Positions 1 to 13,010 of a stretch of 60,466 nucleotides of DNA are shown piece by piece; the stretch's first letter is position 1, and each line of letters begins with the position of its first letter. Location: NCBI RefSeq assembly GCF_002102155.1, contig NZ_LQOU01000012.1:1-60466 (forward strand), written 5' to 3'. Below the pieces are notes generated by a model. That model was not told the origin of the DNA, did no database searches, and was given only the letters and a program-made list of their open reading frames with translations. A program made the translations under genes and the position numbers. The stretch comes from Mycobacterium europaeum. GTDB taxonomy: Bacteria > Actinomycetota > Actinomycetes > Mycobacteriales > Mycobacteriaceae.

Positions 1-47
1 GCCCCACCCCGCCCCCCTCGCCGTCCGCCGACCGGCGAGCCGGTGAC

Positions 48-347
48 GTGGACCCGGCCGTCGCGGACGTGGCGGATCGTCGGCAGGCCGACTATTTCGT
101 CCGGCTCCTCTCGCAGAACCGCAGGCTCATAGACCAGCGGATCGACGACTATCAGAAGGCGATCGCCACCGCGCAGGCCAACGGCGACGTCGATGCCGTC
201 GGCAACCTCCGGCGCATGGCGCGAATCGAAGAACAGGACCGCGACAGCGTAGACGGCATGCTCGAGAAGCTGCGCCGCCGCTTCGCCCGCAGGTCCCCGG
301 GCCAGCCGTCGGCCCCGCCTGCGCGGCCGCGCGCCGCGATCCGCTGA
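48..347 (+). CDS. Small charged hypothetical protein, 5' end uncertain
   Basis: A 99-residue product if the GTG at 48 is used. I do not recognise a family. Residues 10-75 are rich in Arg, Asp, Glu and Gln with few prolines and look like one or two long amphipathic helices. The C-terminal 20 residues are Pro/Ala/Arg-rich. The frame has no stop upstream to the window edge, and those residues are Pro/Ser-rich, so the real start may lie outside the window. Codon third positions are GC-rich as in neighbouring genes, which supports coding. No signal peptide or membrane segment is seen. Confidence 0.5.
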   Translation: MDPAVADVADRRQADYFVRLLSQNRRLIDQRIDDYQKAIATAQANGDVDAVGNLRRMARIEEQDRDSVDGMLEKLRRRFARRSPGQPSAPPARPRAAIR

Positions 348-501
348 CCCGGCCGGAATCAATCCACCGGGGGCGCAGCGGTTTTCGTCTCCCGCGCAGA
401 CCGCCGAAGGGTGCAGCGACCCGAATAGGCCACGCCCGCATCGCCGTCCCGATACATTTGACGGGCCAACTGGGTTCTTCCGACACCGAACGAGGCCGCC
501 C

Positions 502-2364
502 ATGGGATTCATGACCCCGGACATTCCCGACGTCGACCCGCGGAGTTGGCCCGGTTTGCCGCGATCGACCAGGCGGCAGATCATGACGCGGCACTGGGTC
601 GAACACGGCTTCGGTTCCCCGTACGCGGTCTATCTGTTCTACATCGTCAAGATCGCGGTGTACGTCGCCGGCGCCGCCGCGATTATCTCCCTGACGCCGG
701 GCTTGGGCGGCCTCGGGCGCATCGGCGACTGGTGGACGCAGCCGATCGTGTATCAGAAGGTGGTCATCTTCACGCTCCTGTTCGAGATCCTGGGCCTGGG
801 CTGCGGATCCGGGCCGCTGACCGCACGGTTCTGGCCGTTGTTCGGGGGTTTCCTGTACTGGTTGCGGCCCAACACGATTCGGCTGCCGCCCTGGCCCGAC
901 AAGGTTCCGCTCACCGGTGGCGACAACCGCACCGTCGTCGACGTGGTGCTCTACCTGGTGGTGCTGGTCTCGGGCGCCTGGGCGTTGCTCTCGCCCGGGC
1001 GGGGCGGGCCGGTGACCGCCGGCGGCGACGTCGGCCTCATCGATCCCAGGCTGGTGGTGCCGACCATCGCCGCGCTGGCCCTGCTGGGGCTGCGCGACAA
1101 GACCGTCTTCCTCGCCGCCCGCGGCGAACACTACGGACTGACCCTGCTGGTCTTCTTCTTTCCCTTCACCGACCAGATCGCCGCCTTCAAGATCATCATG
1201 CTGGCGCTGTGGTGGGGGGCCGCGACGTCGAAACTCAACCACCATTTCCCCTACGTCGTGGCGGTCATGATGAGCAACAGCCCCGTGCTGCGCAGCCGGG
1301 CATTCAACTGGTTCAAGCGCAGGCTCTACCTCGACCCGGTCAACGACCTGCGCCCGTCGTGGATCCCGAAGGTGATGGCCCATGTCGGCGGGACGACGGC
1401 GGAATTCTTGGTGCCGCTCGTCCTGGTCTTCTTCGCCGACGGGCACAAGTGGGCATGGTTCCTCATCGGGTTCATGGTTCTCTTCCACCTCAACATCACC
1501 TCCACCATTCCGATGGGGGTTCCGTTGGAGTGGAACGTGTTTTTCCTGTTCTCGCTGTTCTACTTGTTCGGGCACTACGCCGGCGTCACCGCCACGGGGC
1601 TGAGCTCGCCGCTGCTGCTGGTCATCCTCATCGCCGCGCTCGCGGTGGTGCCGATCGTGGGAAACCTGTTCCCCAAGCAGGTTTCGTTTCTGCCCGCGAT
1701 GCGCTACTACGCCGGCAACTGGGCCACCAGCTTGTGGTGCCTGCGGGACGGCGCGGAGGACAAGATCGACGCGAACATCACCAAGGCTTCCGCCCTCGTC
1801 CCCAAACAGCTTGCCCGCCTTTATGACCCGAACACCGCCGAGATGATGATCGACAAGCTGATGGGCTGGCGGTCCATGCACACGCACGGGCGCACGCTCA
1901 ACGGGCTGGTGGCCCGCGCGCTGGACGGGCGCGACGAGGCGGACTACAAGCTGCGCGACGGTGAGATCATCGCCGGACCGCTGATCGGGTGGAACTTCGG
2001 CGAAGGCCACCTGCACAACGAGCAGCTGCTCGCGGCGGTGCAGCGGCGCTGCCAGTTCGACGAGGGCGACGTCCGGGTGATCATTCTGGAAAGCCAGCCG
2101 ATCCACGTCCAGCGCCAGGAGTACCGCATCGTCGACGCCAAGACCGGCTTGATCGAAGAGGGTTACGTCGACGTGGAAAGCATGCTGGCGCGTCAGCCGT
2201 GGCCCGAGCCCGGCGACGAGTACCCGGTCCATGTCCTCGATGGCGGCGACCCGCCGCGCCCGGCTTCGCCGCGCTCGCGATCGCCGCGGCTCGATGGCGC
2301 CGACCCGCCGCGCCCGGCTTCGCCGCGCTCGCGATCGCCGCGGACGCGGCGCAGCGCTCGATGA
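502..2364 (+). CDS. DUF3556 multi-pass membrane protein (Rv1431-like), C-terminus extended by a repeat
   Basis: A 620-residue integral membrane protein of unknown function, resembling mycobacterial DUF3556 proteins. Hydrophobic segments occur near residues 45-70, 85-105, 145-165, 190-245, 300-345 and 350-395. The region after about 400 is soluble. It overlaps the next gene by ATGA, and the same pair (Rv1431-Rv1432) is adjacent in Mtb as I remember it, so the two probably work together. The last ~40 residues are an oddity: two copies of an 18-residue unit (LDGxDPPRPASPRSRSPR) encoded by a 54-bp tandem repeat, then TRRSAR. Remembered family length is about 580-590, so this tail looks like a recent addition. 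The start is ATG 502; a second Met lies at 511. Confidence 0.85.
   Translation: MGFMTPDIPDVDPRSWPGLPRSTRRQIMTRHWVEHGFGSPYAVYLFYIVKIAVYVAGAAAIISLTPGLGGLGRIGDWWTQPIVYQKVVIFTLLFEILGLGCGSGPLTARFWPLFGGFLYWLRPNTIRLPPWPDKVPLTGGDNRTVVDVVLYLVVLVSGAWALLSPGRGGPVTAGGDVGLIDPRLVVPTIAALALLGLRDKTVFLAARGEHYGLTLLVFFFPFTDQIAAFKIIMLALWWGAATSKLNHHFPYVVAVMMSNSPVLRSRAFNWFKRRLYLDPVNDLRPSWIPKVMAHVGGTTAEFLVPLVLVFFADGHKWAWFLIGFMVLFHLNITSTIPMGVPLEWNVFFLFSLFYLFGHYAGVTATGLSSPLLLVILIAALAVVPIVGNLFPKQVSFLPAMRYYAGNWATSLWCLRDGAEDKIDANITKASALVPKQLARLYDPNTAEMMIDKLMGWRSMHTHGRTLNGLVARALDGRDEADYKLRDGEIIAGPLIGWNFGEGHLHNEQLLAAVQRRCQFDEGDVRVIILESQPIHVQRQEYRIVDAKTGLIEEGYVDVESMLARQPWPEPGDEYPVHVLDGGDPPRPASPRSRSPRLDGADPPRPASPRSRSPRTRRSAR
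2236..2343 (+). repeat. 54-bp tandem repeat, two copies, of an interspersed GC-rich element
   Basis: Copies at 2236-2289 and 2290-2343 differ by one base (G/C in the GGCGSCGAC part). The core, reading CGCCCGGCTTCGCCGCGCT then YGCGATCGCCGC, recurs at 32961-33005 next to sufT. The repeat is in frame with the DUF3556 gene and encodes its last ~36 residues before a six-residue end. Confidence 0.85.
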
Positions 2365-3788
2365 CCCGAGCGGTGGTGGTCGGCGGCGGCCCCAACGGCC
2401 TGGCCGCCGCGATCCACCTGGCGCGCAACGGCGTCGACGTGCAGGTGCTCGAGGCGAGCGACACCGTAGGCGGGGGAGCCCGCTCGGGCGAACTCACCAT
2501 GCCCGGGGTCATCCACGACCACTGCTCGGCGTTTCACCCGCTGGGCGTCGGGTCGCCGCTGTGGAAGCAGATCGACCTGCAGCGCCATGGGCTGCGGTGG
2601 AAGTGGCCGGAGGTCGACTGCGCGCACCCGCTCGACGACGGCACCGCCGGCGTGCTCTACCAATCGATCGATGAGACGGTGGCCGCCCTGGGGCCCGACG
2701 GCGGCCGATGGCGGCGGGCGATCGGGGACCTCGCGGCGGGATTCGACGAACTGGCCGAGGATCTGCTCGGCCCGGTGCTGGGCGTCCCGCGGCACCCGAT
2801 CCGCCTGGCCGGCTTCGGGCCGCGGGCGCTGCTGCCGGCCACCACGATGGCCCGCTGGTTTCGCACCGAGCAGGCCCGCGCGTTGTTCGGCGGCTCCGCC
2901 GCGCACATCTACACCCGGCTGGACCGCCCGCTCACCGCGTCCCTGGGGCTGATGATCCTGGCCAGCGGGCACCGGTACGGCTGGCCCGTCGCGGAAGGGG
3001 GATCCGGGTCGATCAGCCGGGCGCTCGCCGCCGCGCTCGCCGAGCACGGCGGCTCGGTGGCCACCGGGGTGCGGGTCACCCGCCGCAAGGACATCCCGGA
3101 CGCCGATATCGTCATGCTCGACCTCAGCCCCGCCGCGGCGCTCGCCCTCTACGGCGACGCGATGCCGGCCCGCATCAGGCGGTCGTATCGGCGCTACCGG
3201 GAGGGCTCGTCGGCGTTCAAGGTGGACTTCGCCATCGAGGGCGACATCCCCTGGACCAACCCTGCCTGCGCCCGGGCCGGCACCGTGCACCTGGGCGGCA
3301 CGTTCGCCGAGGTGGCGGACACCGAACGCCAACGCGCGCAAGGCAAGATGGTCGACCGGCCCTTCGTGCTCGTCGGCCAGCAGTACCTGGCCGACCCGTC
3401 CCGTTCGGCGGGCAACGTCAACCCGATCTGGGCGTACGCGCACGTGCCGTTCGGCTACGACGGCGACGCCACGGCGGCCGTCGTCGCCCAGATCGAGCGG
3501 TTCGCGCCGGGCTTCTCCGAGCGCGTCCTGGCGACCGTCACCAAGGGCACCGCCGATTTGCAGGCCTACAACGCCAACTTCATCGGCGGCGACATCATCG
3601 GCGGCGCCAACGACGGCCTGCAGGTCATCTTCCGCCCCCGCATCGCCATCGATCCCTACCCGCTGGGTGTGCCGGGCGTCTACCTGTGTTCGCAGTCCAC
3701 ACCGCCGGGGGCCGGCATCCACGGTCAGTGCGGTTACCACGCCGCCGAGTCGGCGCTGAAGTGGCTGAAGAAGCCGCGCCGCGGCTGA
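2361..3788 (+). CDS. NAD(P)/FAD-dependent oxidoreductase, phytoene-desaturase type (Rv1432-like)
   Basis: A 475-residue flavoprotein. The N-terminus has a dinucleotide-binding Rossmann motif (VVVGGGPNGLAAAIHLAR, residues 5-22) ending in the acidic ribose-binding Glu of VLEAS. GGGARSGE follows, as in carotenoid desaturases and related amine oxidases. The C-terminal block PPGAGIHGQCGYHAAESAL is the second FAD-contact motif of this family. The substrate cannot be told from sequence. The start is the ATG overlapping the stop of the DUF3556 gene (ATGA), implying translational coupling. In-frame sequence upstream of this ATG is a shadow inside the membrane-protein gene and is not used. Mtb Rv1432, annotated as a probable dehydrogenase, has nearly the same length from memory. 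Confidence 0.88.
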   Translation: MTRAVVVGGGPNGLAAAIHLARNGVDVQVLEASDTVGGGARSGELTMPGVIHDHCSAFHPLGVGSPLWKQIDLQRHGLRWKWPEVDCAHPLDDGTAGVLYQSIDETVAALGPDGGRWRRAIGDLAAGFDELAEDLLGPVLGVPRHPIRLAGFGPRALLPATTMARWFRTEQARALFGGSAAHIYTRLDRPLTASLGLMILASGHRYGWPVAEGGSGSISRALAAALAEHGGSVATGVRVTRRKDIPDADIVMLDLSPAAALALYGDAMPARIRRSYRRYREGSSAFKVDFAIEGDIPWTNPACARAGTVHLGGTFAEVADTERQRAQGKMVDRPFVLVGQQYLADPSRSAGNVNPIWAYAHVPFGYDGDATAAVVAQIERFAPGFSERVLATVTKGTADLQAYNANFIGGDIIGGANDGLQVIFRPRIAIDPYPLGVPGVYLCSQSTPPGAGIHGQCGYHAAESALKWLKKPRRG

Positions 3789-3845
3789 CTCACATTGGTC
3801 GCGGGAACCGGGGCGGCAACCGCGCATCCTGCTGATCTAGGCTGA

Positions 3846-4934
<1,089 letters not shown>

Positions 4935-4946
4935 GTTCAGCCAATC

Positions 4947-6194
4947 GTGACGATTCCAACTCTGAAAGACCTTCTGGACGAAGGAGTTTCGGGTCGGGGC
5001 GTGTTGGTGCGCTCCGACCTGAACGTTCCGCTCGACGACGGCGCCATCACCGACCCGGGCCGGATCACCGCGTCGGTGCCGACGTTGCGGGCGCTGGTCG
5101 ACGCCGGCGCCAAGGTGGTGGTCACCGCGCACCTCGGCCGGCCGAAGAACGGGCCCGACCCGAAGCTGTCGCTGGCCCCGGTCGCCGCCGCGCTCGGTGA
5201 GCAGCTCGGCCGGCACGTCCAGCTGGCCGGCTCCGATCGTTCCCCCGTCGTGGGCGGCGACGCCCTGGCCCGAGCCGAGGGGCTCACCGACGGCGACGTC
5301 CTGCTGCTGGAGAACATCCGTTTCGATCCGCGCGAAACCAGCAAGGACGACGGCGAGCGGCTGGCCCTCGCCCGCGAGCTCGCCGAATTGGTCTCGCCCG
5401 GAGGGGCTTTCGTCTCCGACGGGTTCGGGGTGGTGCACCGCAAGCAGGCGTCGGTGTACGACGTGGCCACGCTGCTGCCGCATTACGCCGGCACGCTGGT
5501 GGCCGACGAGATCCGGGTGCTGGAGCAGTTGACCAGCTCGACCACCCGCCCGTACGCGGTGGTGCTCGGCGGATCGAAGGTGTCCGACAAGCTCGGCGTC
5601 ATCGAGTCGCTGGCCACCAAGGCCGACAGCATCGTGATCGGCGGCGGGATGTGCTTCACCTTCCTTGCCGCGCAAGGTTTTTCGGTGGGGAAGTCGCTGC
5701 TGGAAGAAGAGATGGTCGACACCTGCCGTCGACTGCTGGACACCTACGTCGACGTGCTGCGGCTCCCGGTGGACATCGTGGTGGCGGAGAAGTTCGCCGC
5801 CGACGCGCCGCCGCAGACGGTGGCCGCCGACGCCATCGGAGACGACTTGATCGGGTTGGACATCGGATCCGGCTCGGTCAAACGCTTTGCGGCCCTGTTG
5901 TCCAACGCCGAGACCATCTTCTGGAACGGCCCCATGGGCGTGTTCGAATTCCCGGCGTTCGCCGCGGGCACCCGCGGCGTCGCCGAGGCCATCGCCGCGG
6001 CGACCGGCAAGGGCGCGTTCAGCGTGGTCGGCGGCGGTGACTCCGCGGCCGCGGTGCGCGCCCTGGGCATCCCGGAGGGCGACTTCTCGCACATTTCCAC
6101 CGGCGGCGGCGCGTCGCTGGAATACCTTGAGGGCAAGACGCTGCCGGGCATCGAGGTGCTCGGGCAGCCGCAGCCGGGTGGAGGGGACGCGTGA
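4947..6194 (+). CDS. pgk: Phosphoglycerate kinase
   Basis: Transfers phosphate from 1,3-bisphosphoglycerate to ADP, giving ATP and 3-phosphoglycerate. The 415-residue monomer has the N-domain substrate motif [12 protein letters not shown], the basic patch HLGRPK, and the C-domain nucleotide part with [10 protein letters not shown] and NGPMGVFE, ending with GGGDSAAAV and STGGGASLE. The length is standard. The start is GTG at 4947, 12 bp after gap. The stop overlaps the GTG of tpiA (GTGA), so translation of the last two enzymes is probably coupled. Nothing is unusual. Confidence 0.98.
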   Translation: MTIPTLKDLLDEGVSGRGVLVRSDLNVPLDDGAITDPGRITASVPTLRALVDAGAKVVVTAHLGRPKNGPDPKLSLAPVAAALGEQLGRHVQLAGSDRSPVVGGDALARAEGLTDGDVLLLENIRFDPRETSKDDGERLALARELAELVSPGGAFVSDGFGVVHRKQASVYDVATLLPHYAGTLVADEIRVLEQLTSSTTRPYAVVLGGSKVSDKLGVIESLATKADSIVIGGGMCFTFLAAQGFSVGKSLLEEEMVDTCRRLLDTYVDVLRLPVDIVVAEKFAADAPPQTVAADAIGDDLIGLDIGSGSVKRFAALLSNAETIFWNGPMGVFEFPAFAAGTRGVAEAIAAATGKGAFSVVGGGDSAAAVRALGIPEGDFSHISTGGGASLEYLEGKTLPGIEVLGQPQPGGGDA

Positions 6195-6976
6195 GCCGCA
6201 AGCCGCTGATCGCCGGCAACTGGAAGATGAACCTCAATCACTTCGAGGCGATCGCGCTGGTGCAGAAGATCGCGTTCGCGCTGCCGGACAAGTACTACGA
6301 CAAGGTCGACGTCACCGTCCTGCCGCCGTTCACCGACCTGCGCAGCGTGCAGACGCTGGTCGACGGCGACAAGCTGCGGCTGACGTACGGCGGACAGGAC
6401 CTGTCCCAGCACGACTCGGGCGCCTACACCGGCGAGGTCAGCGGCGCGTTTTTGGCCAAGCTGGGCTGCAGCTTCGTCGTGGTCGGTCACTCCGAGCGCC
6501 GCACCTACCACGACGAGGACGACGCGCTGGTGGCCGCCAAGGCCGCCGCCGCGCTCAAGCACGAGCTCACCCCGATCGTGTGCATCGGCGAGCACCTCGA
6601 GGTCCGCGAGGCCGGTAACCACGTCGAGCACAACATGGAGCAGCTGCGCGGCTCGCTGGCCGGCCTGTCGGCCGAACAGATCGCGACCGTCGTCGTGGCC
6701 TACGAGCCCGTCTGGGCCATCGGCACCGGCCGGGTGGCCAGCGCCGCCGATGCCCAGGAGGTGTGCGCCGCGATCCGCGCGGAGCTCGCCTCGCTGACGT
6801 CGCCCCAGGTGGCCGACGCCGTGCGAGTGCTCTACGGCGGCTCGGTGAACGCCAAGAACATCGGCGACCTCATCGCCCGCGACGACATCGACGGGGCCCT
6901 GGTCGGCGGGGCGTCCCTCGACGGTGAGCAGTTCGCGACGCTCGCGGCCATCGCGGCCGGCGGGCCCCTGCCCTGA
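6191..6976 (+). CDS. tpiA: Triosephosphate isomerase
   Basis: Interconverts dihydroxyacetone phosphate and glyceraldehyde-3-phosphate. The 261-residue TIM barrel shows Asn10 and Lys12 (AGNWKMN), the electrophile His100 in VVGHSERR, and the catalytic base Glu172 in [11 protein letters not shown], with loop 6 following. The phosphate-binding ends YGGSVN and VGGASLDG are present. The GTG start overlaps pgk. It is the last gene of gap-pgk-tpiA. Mtb TpiA is also 261 residues in my memory. Confidence 0.98.
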   Translation: MSRKPLIAGNWKMNLNHFEAIALVQKIAFALPDKYYDKVDVTVLPPFTDLRSVQTLVDGDKLRLTYGGQDLSQHDSGAYTGEVSGAFLAKLGCSFVVVGHSERRTYHDEDDALVAAKAAAALKHELTPIVCIGEHLEVREAGNHVEHNMEQLRGSLAGLSAEQIATVVVAYEPVWAIGTGRVASAADAQEVCAAIRAELASLTSPQVADAVRVLYGGSVNAKNIGDLIARDDIDGALVGGASLDGEQFATLAAIAAGGPLP

Positions 6977-6993
6977 GCGCAGCGCACCACCGG

Positions 6994-6999
6994 TAAGCT
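6994..6999 (+). promoter_or_regulatory. Candidate -10 box for leaderless secG
   Basis: TAAGCT fits the mycobacterial TANNNT -10. Counting seven bases from its last T puts transcription start at 7006, one base before the secG ATG (7007). There is no Shine-Dalgarno in this gap. This is inference from spacing only. Confidence 0.5.
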
Positions 7000-7006
7000 G
7001 CCTGCC

Positions 7007-7240
7007 ATGGAGTTGGCCCTGCAGATCACCCTGGTGGTCACCAGCGTGCTGGTGGTGTTGCTGGTGCTGCTGCACCGCGCCAAGGGTGGCGGCCTGTCGA
7101 CGCTGTTCGGCGGCGGTGTGCAGTCCAGCCTTTCCGGCTCGACGGTGGTGGAGAAGAACCTGGACCGGTTGACGCTGTTCATCACCGGCATCTGGCTGGT
7201 CTCCATCATCGGGGTGGCGCTGCTGATCAAGTACCGGTGA
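7007..7240 (+). CDS. secG: Protein translocase subunit SecG
   Basis: A 77-residue SecG of the SecYEG inner-membrane channel. Two hydrophobic helices (residues 3-23 and 53-74) flank a cytoplasmic loop with the family motif HRAKGGGLSTLFGGG. The length equals Mtb SecG (Rv1440) as I recall. The ATG lies 7-8 nt after a TANNNT box with no ribosome site, so the mRNA may be leaderless and separate from the upstream glycolytic operon. Confidence 0.97.
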   Translation: MELALQITLVVTSVLVVLLVLLHRAKGGGLSTLFGGGVQSSLSGSTVVEKNLDRLTLFITGIWLVSIIGVALLIKYR

Positions 7241-7272
7241 CCCGTCGGCGGGCGGACCACCTGATCCGCACC

Positions 7273-7278
7273 GATACT
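7273..7278 (+). promoter_or_regulatory. Candidate -10 box for ppc
   Basis: GATACT ends eight bases before the ATG at 7286, so a transcript would start at about 7285 and be almost leaderless. The match to NANNNT is good, but no clear -35 is seen. Confidence 0.45.
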
Positions 7279-7285
7279 GGGACAC

Positions 7286-10093
<2,808 letters not shown>

Positions 10094-10109
10094 CGGGCAT
10101 CCATGAGGC

Positions 10110-10919
10110 ATGTCCGACAGCGCTTCCCCCGTCGCCGCGGCCGAGTGGGCCCAGAACAGCGTCTTCGAGCGCCTGGCGCGCGTCGGCTACGTCGTGAACG
10201 GGATCCTGCACCTGATCGTCGGCTACCTCGCCATCCGTGTGGCGTGCGGCGACGGCGGCACCGCTGACCAAACCGGCGCCCTGGCGACGCTGGCGGCCAA
10301 ACCGGGCGGCCCGCTCGCGCTGTGGATCGCCACGGCCGCGCTCCTGGCGATGGGCCTCTGGCGGCTTGTCGAGACCGCGCTCGGCCGATCGAGCGACCGT
10401 GAGTCACAGCGTCCGTCGGACGTCTCCTCGCGGGCGAAGGCCCTCGGGCTCGCCGCGGTGTACCTGGCCTTCGCGTACTCCGCGTTCGGATTCGCCCGGG
10501 GCGCCGGAAGGCCCGCGGATCAACAGAATTCGAGCATCAGCGCGCGGCTGATGGGATCGACGGGCGGGACCATCGTCCTGGTCGCCTCGGGCGTGGTCAT
10601 CGTCGGGGTAGGGATCTACCACATCCACAAGGGCGCCAGCCGCAACTTCGTCGACGACCTGCAGGGCAAGTCCGGTGACCTGGTGCGGCGGCTGGGCGTG
10701 GCCGGGTACGTCGGCAAAGGGGCGGTGATCACCCTGACGGGCGCGTTGGTGATCGTCGCCGCGTGCCGCTCCGAGCCCAAGAAGGCGACCGGACTCGACG
10801 GCGCGCTCAAGACGCTCGGATCCCAGCACTACGGGGCAGCGCTGTTGATCGCCGCCGGCGCCGGGATCATCACCTACGGGCTCTACAGCTTCGTGATGGC
10901 CCGGTCAACCAAGATGTAG
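10110..10919 (+). CDS. DUF1206 membrane protein
   Basis: A 269-residue membrane protein with six hydrophobic segments arranged as three similar pairs. Each pair begins with a loop such as LARVGYVVNGILHLIVGYLA or LGVAGYVGKGAVITLTGALV, the repeating pattern of DUF1206. The function is unknown; many actinobacteria have it. It starts 16 bp after ppc and may be read from the same transcript. The end converges with the minus-strand coiled-coil gene, 10 bp apart. Confidence 0.85.
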   Translation: MSDSASPVAAAEWAQNSVFERLARVGYVVNGILHLIVGYLAIRVACGDGGTADQTGALATLAAKPGGPLALWIATAALLAMGLWRLVETALGRSSDRESQRPSDVSSRAKALGLAAVYLAFAYSAFGFARGAGRPADQQNSSISARLMGSTGGTIVLVASGVVIVGVGIYHIHKGASRNFVDDLQGKSGDLVRRLGVAGYVGKGAVITLTGALVIVAACRSEPKKATGLDGALKTLGSQHYGAALLIAAGAGIITYGLYSFVMARSTKM

Positions 10920-10929
10920 CCCGCGCCAG

Positions 10930-11310
10930 TCAGCGGTTGCGCAGCCGGTCGAGCGCACCGCGCACGGCGTTCTCGGTCATCGACAGCGGGGTCATCATCG
11001 TCTCGCCCACCTTCACCATGCCGTCGATCCGCCCGACGATCGCCTCCACCGGCTCGACCAGGACGATCAGTCGCCGCGCCAGGTCGTCCAGCCGCGACAG
11101 CGTGCCGTCCAGGTGATCCAGCCCTTTCTCCATCCGTTCCACCGTGGCGTTCAGGGCGGAAAGGGACGCGTTCAGCTCTTTCATGGTGGTGCTCAGGCCA
11201 TCGAGGACGTCCTCGACCTGCTCCACCGTCTTGTCGGCATTCAGCGCTGCCTGGGTGAGAGTCTTGAGCCGGTTCCGCTCTTGCCCGCCACGCACGGTCC
11301 TGTCTGCCAT
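10930..11310 (-). CDS. Coiled-coil hypothetical protein (Rv1444c-like)
   Basis: A 126-residue product beginning MADRTVRGGQ. Residues 15-110 are helical with hydrophobic heptads (LDGLSTTMKELNASLSALNA, then LDHLDGTLSRLDDLARRLI), so a coiled coil or phasin-like helix bundle is likely. No catalytic motif is visible and I cannot assign a role. I chose the ATG at 11310 because a GATAAT box ends eight bases before it; a five-codon extension to 11325 would start inside that box. It follows the pentose phosphate operon on the same strand, as Rv1444c does in Mtb. Confidence 0.7.
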   Translation of the reverse strand: MADRTVRGGQERNRLKTLTQAALNADKTVEQVEDVLDGLSTTMKELNASLSALNATVERMEKGLDHLDGTLSRLDDLARRLIVLVEPVEAIVGRIDGMVKVGETMMTPLSMTENAVRGALDRLRNR

Positions 11311-11346
11311 GACCGTCATTATCACCCGGAACGATCCGGGCGGGGG

Positions 11347-12102
11347 CTAGCTTGGCTGACCCGGCCGGGAGGGGAGTTTGGCCGCGGCCTCCTCGTCCAG
11401 CAGCCACAGCGTGGTTTCCTGGCCGATCGCCCCGGCGGCGGGCACCGAGACGGGCGGGGCGCCGCCGATCGCGGCGGCCACCGCGTCGGCCTTCGAAGCG
11501 CCGGACACCATCAGCCACACTTCGCGCGAACGCTGAACTGCGGGCAGGGTCAAGGTGATTCGTTGGGGCGGCGGCTTGGGGGAGTCCTCGACCGGGACCA
11601 CCATGCGGCTGGCCTCCAGCACGGCGGGGGTGTCGGGGAACAGGGAGTTGATGTGGCCCTCCGGGCCCATGCCCAACAGGTGCACGTCGAAATTCGGAAC
11701 CCGTTGGCCGGGGGCGGCGTTGGCGGCCAGCAGCTGTTCGTAGGCCAGCGCAGCGGCCGCGAGGTCGGTTCCGAATTCGCCGTCGCTGGCCGGCATCGTG
11801 TGCACGTGGCTGCACGGAATGTCGATCCGGTCCAGCAGCGCCGCACGCGCCTGCTTGTCGTTGCGTTCGTCGTCGTCCTCGGGGACGTAGCGTTCATCCC
11901 CCCAGAACAGGTGCACCTTGGGCCACTCGATCTCGTGGCCCACCAGGGACTCGAGCAGGCCGATGCCGTTGCCGCCGCCCGTCAGCACGACCAGCGCTCG
12001 GTCGCGGGCCGCCACGGCCTCACCGATGGTGTCGGCCAGTCGGTTGGCCGCGGCCTCGACCAGGGCCTGAGTCTCGGGGAAAACTTCGATGATGGTGCTC
12101 AC
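11347..12102 (-). CDS. pgl: 6-phosphogluconolactonase
   Basis: Hydrolyses 6-phosphogluconolactone, the second oxidative step of the pentose phosphate pathway. The 251-residue protein has the sugar-isomerase-like fold with [13 protein letters not shown], the [13 protein letters not shown] loop and [15 protein letters not shown], the family signatures. Its GTG start overlaps the opcA stop (GTGA). Also called devB in mycobacteria (Rv1445c). It is the last gene of tkt-tal-zwf-opcA-pgl. Confidence 0.96.
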   Translation of the reverse strand: MSTIIEVFPETQALVEAAANRLADTIGEAVAARDRALVVLTGGGNGIGLLESLVGHEIEWPKVHLFWGDERYVPEDDDERNDKQARAALLDRIDIPCSHVHTMPASDGEFGTDLAAAALAYEQLLAANAAPGQRVPNFDVHLLGMGPEGHINSLFPDTPAVLEASRMVVPVEDSPKPPPQRITLTLPAVQRSREVWLMVSGASKADAVAAAIGGAPPVSVPAAGAIGQETTLWLLDEEAAAKLPSRPGQPS

Positions 12103-13010
12103 ACGTACTGCACTTTCTCAATGCCTTCCAGCGCTGTCTGGTAAATCTCGTCGGGGTCGAGCCGCCGCAGGTCTTCGGCGAGGCACTCGCCGGTCTCCCT
12201 GCGCGCCAAGGGTAGTAGGGCCTCCGGCTTGGCGGTGCGGCTCAGTGTCGCCGTCCTGCCCTCCTGGGGCCGGCTCAACACGATGGTCTCGCTCTTGCGG
12301 ACCAGCTCCACCTTGAGCTCGCCGACCGCCCGGCGCACCGGGCCGTCGATCCGGCTGGCCAGCCAGCCCGCGAGGATGTCAAGCGCCGGTTCGGTTTTCA
12401 GGCCGGACACCAGTGCCGACTCGATCGGTTCGTGCGGCGCCAGGTCCACGGCCGAGGTGAGCAGCGCCCGCCAATAGGTGATGCGCGCCCACGCCAGGTC
12501 GGTGTCTCCGGCGGTGTATCCGGACCGTCGGCCCTTGATCGCCGATAGCGGGTCGGTTCCCTTGGTGGCGTCGGTGATGCGCCGAATCGCCAACTTGCCC
12601 AACGGATCCTGGGCGGGAATCGCCGGGGCGATGTCCGGCCACCAGGCCACCACGGGAATGTCGGGAAGCAGGAACGGCGTCACGACGCTGGCGGCGTGCC
12701 CGGCGAGCGCCCCGGACAGGCTGAGGATCACCACCTCGGTGGCCCCGGTGTCACCGCCTGCGCGCAACTGCGCGTCCAGGCGCGGTTCGTCGGCATACGG
12801 GTCGCCCCGCATCGTGACGATGATCCGGCTGGGATGCTCGTGGCTGGCGTTGTTGGCCGCCTCGAGCGATTCCTCGAGGATGGCGTCGCTGTCCGGCGCG
12901 ATGATGAGCGTCAGCACGCGGCCCATCGTCACGGCGCCGACCTTCTCCCGCAGTTCGTCGAGCTTCTTGTTGACCGCGGTGGTGGTGGTGTCCGGCATGT
13001 CGATGATCAC
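12099..13010 (-). CDS. opcA: OpcA, glucose-6-phosphate dehydrogenase assembly protein
   Basis: A 303-residue partner that helps assemble or activate glucose-6-phosphate dehydrogenase in cyanobacteria and actinobacteria. It begins [20 protein letters not shown] and includes the conserved stretch [21 protein letters not shown] set the start at GTG 13010 because it overlaps the zwf stop (GTGA), as at other junctions in this operon, and gives the length I recall for Rv1446c. An upstream in-frame Met would put the start inside zwf. Confidence 0.94.
   Translation of the reverse strand: MIIDMPDTTTTAVNKKLDELREKVGAVTMGRVLTLIIAPDSDAILEESLEAANNASHEHPSRIIVTMRGDPYADEPRLDAQLRAGGDTGATEVVILSLSGALAGHAASVVTPFLLPDIPVVAWWPDIAPAIPAQDPLGKLAIRRITDATKGTDPLSAIKGRRSGYTAGDTDLAWARITYWRALLTSAVDLAPHEPIESALVSGLKTEPALDILAGWLASRIDGPVRRAVGELKVELVRKSETIVLSRPQEGRTATLSRTAKPEALLPLARRETGECLAEDLRRLDPDEIYQTALEGIEKVQYV

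Noticed and set aside
127..2232. A 701-codon minus-strand frame
   Set aside because: Antisense to the DUF3556 gene, His/Gln/Arg-rich, with no recognisable domain.
1989..2360. N-terminal extension of the desaturase-like flavoprotein
   Set aside because: It lies inside the DUF3556 gene in another frame and is Arg-rich; the FAD motif starts right after ATG 2361.
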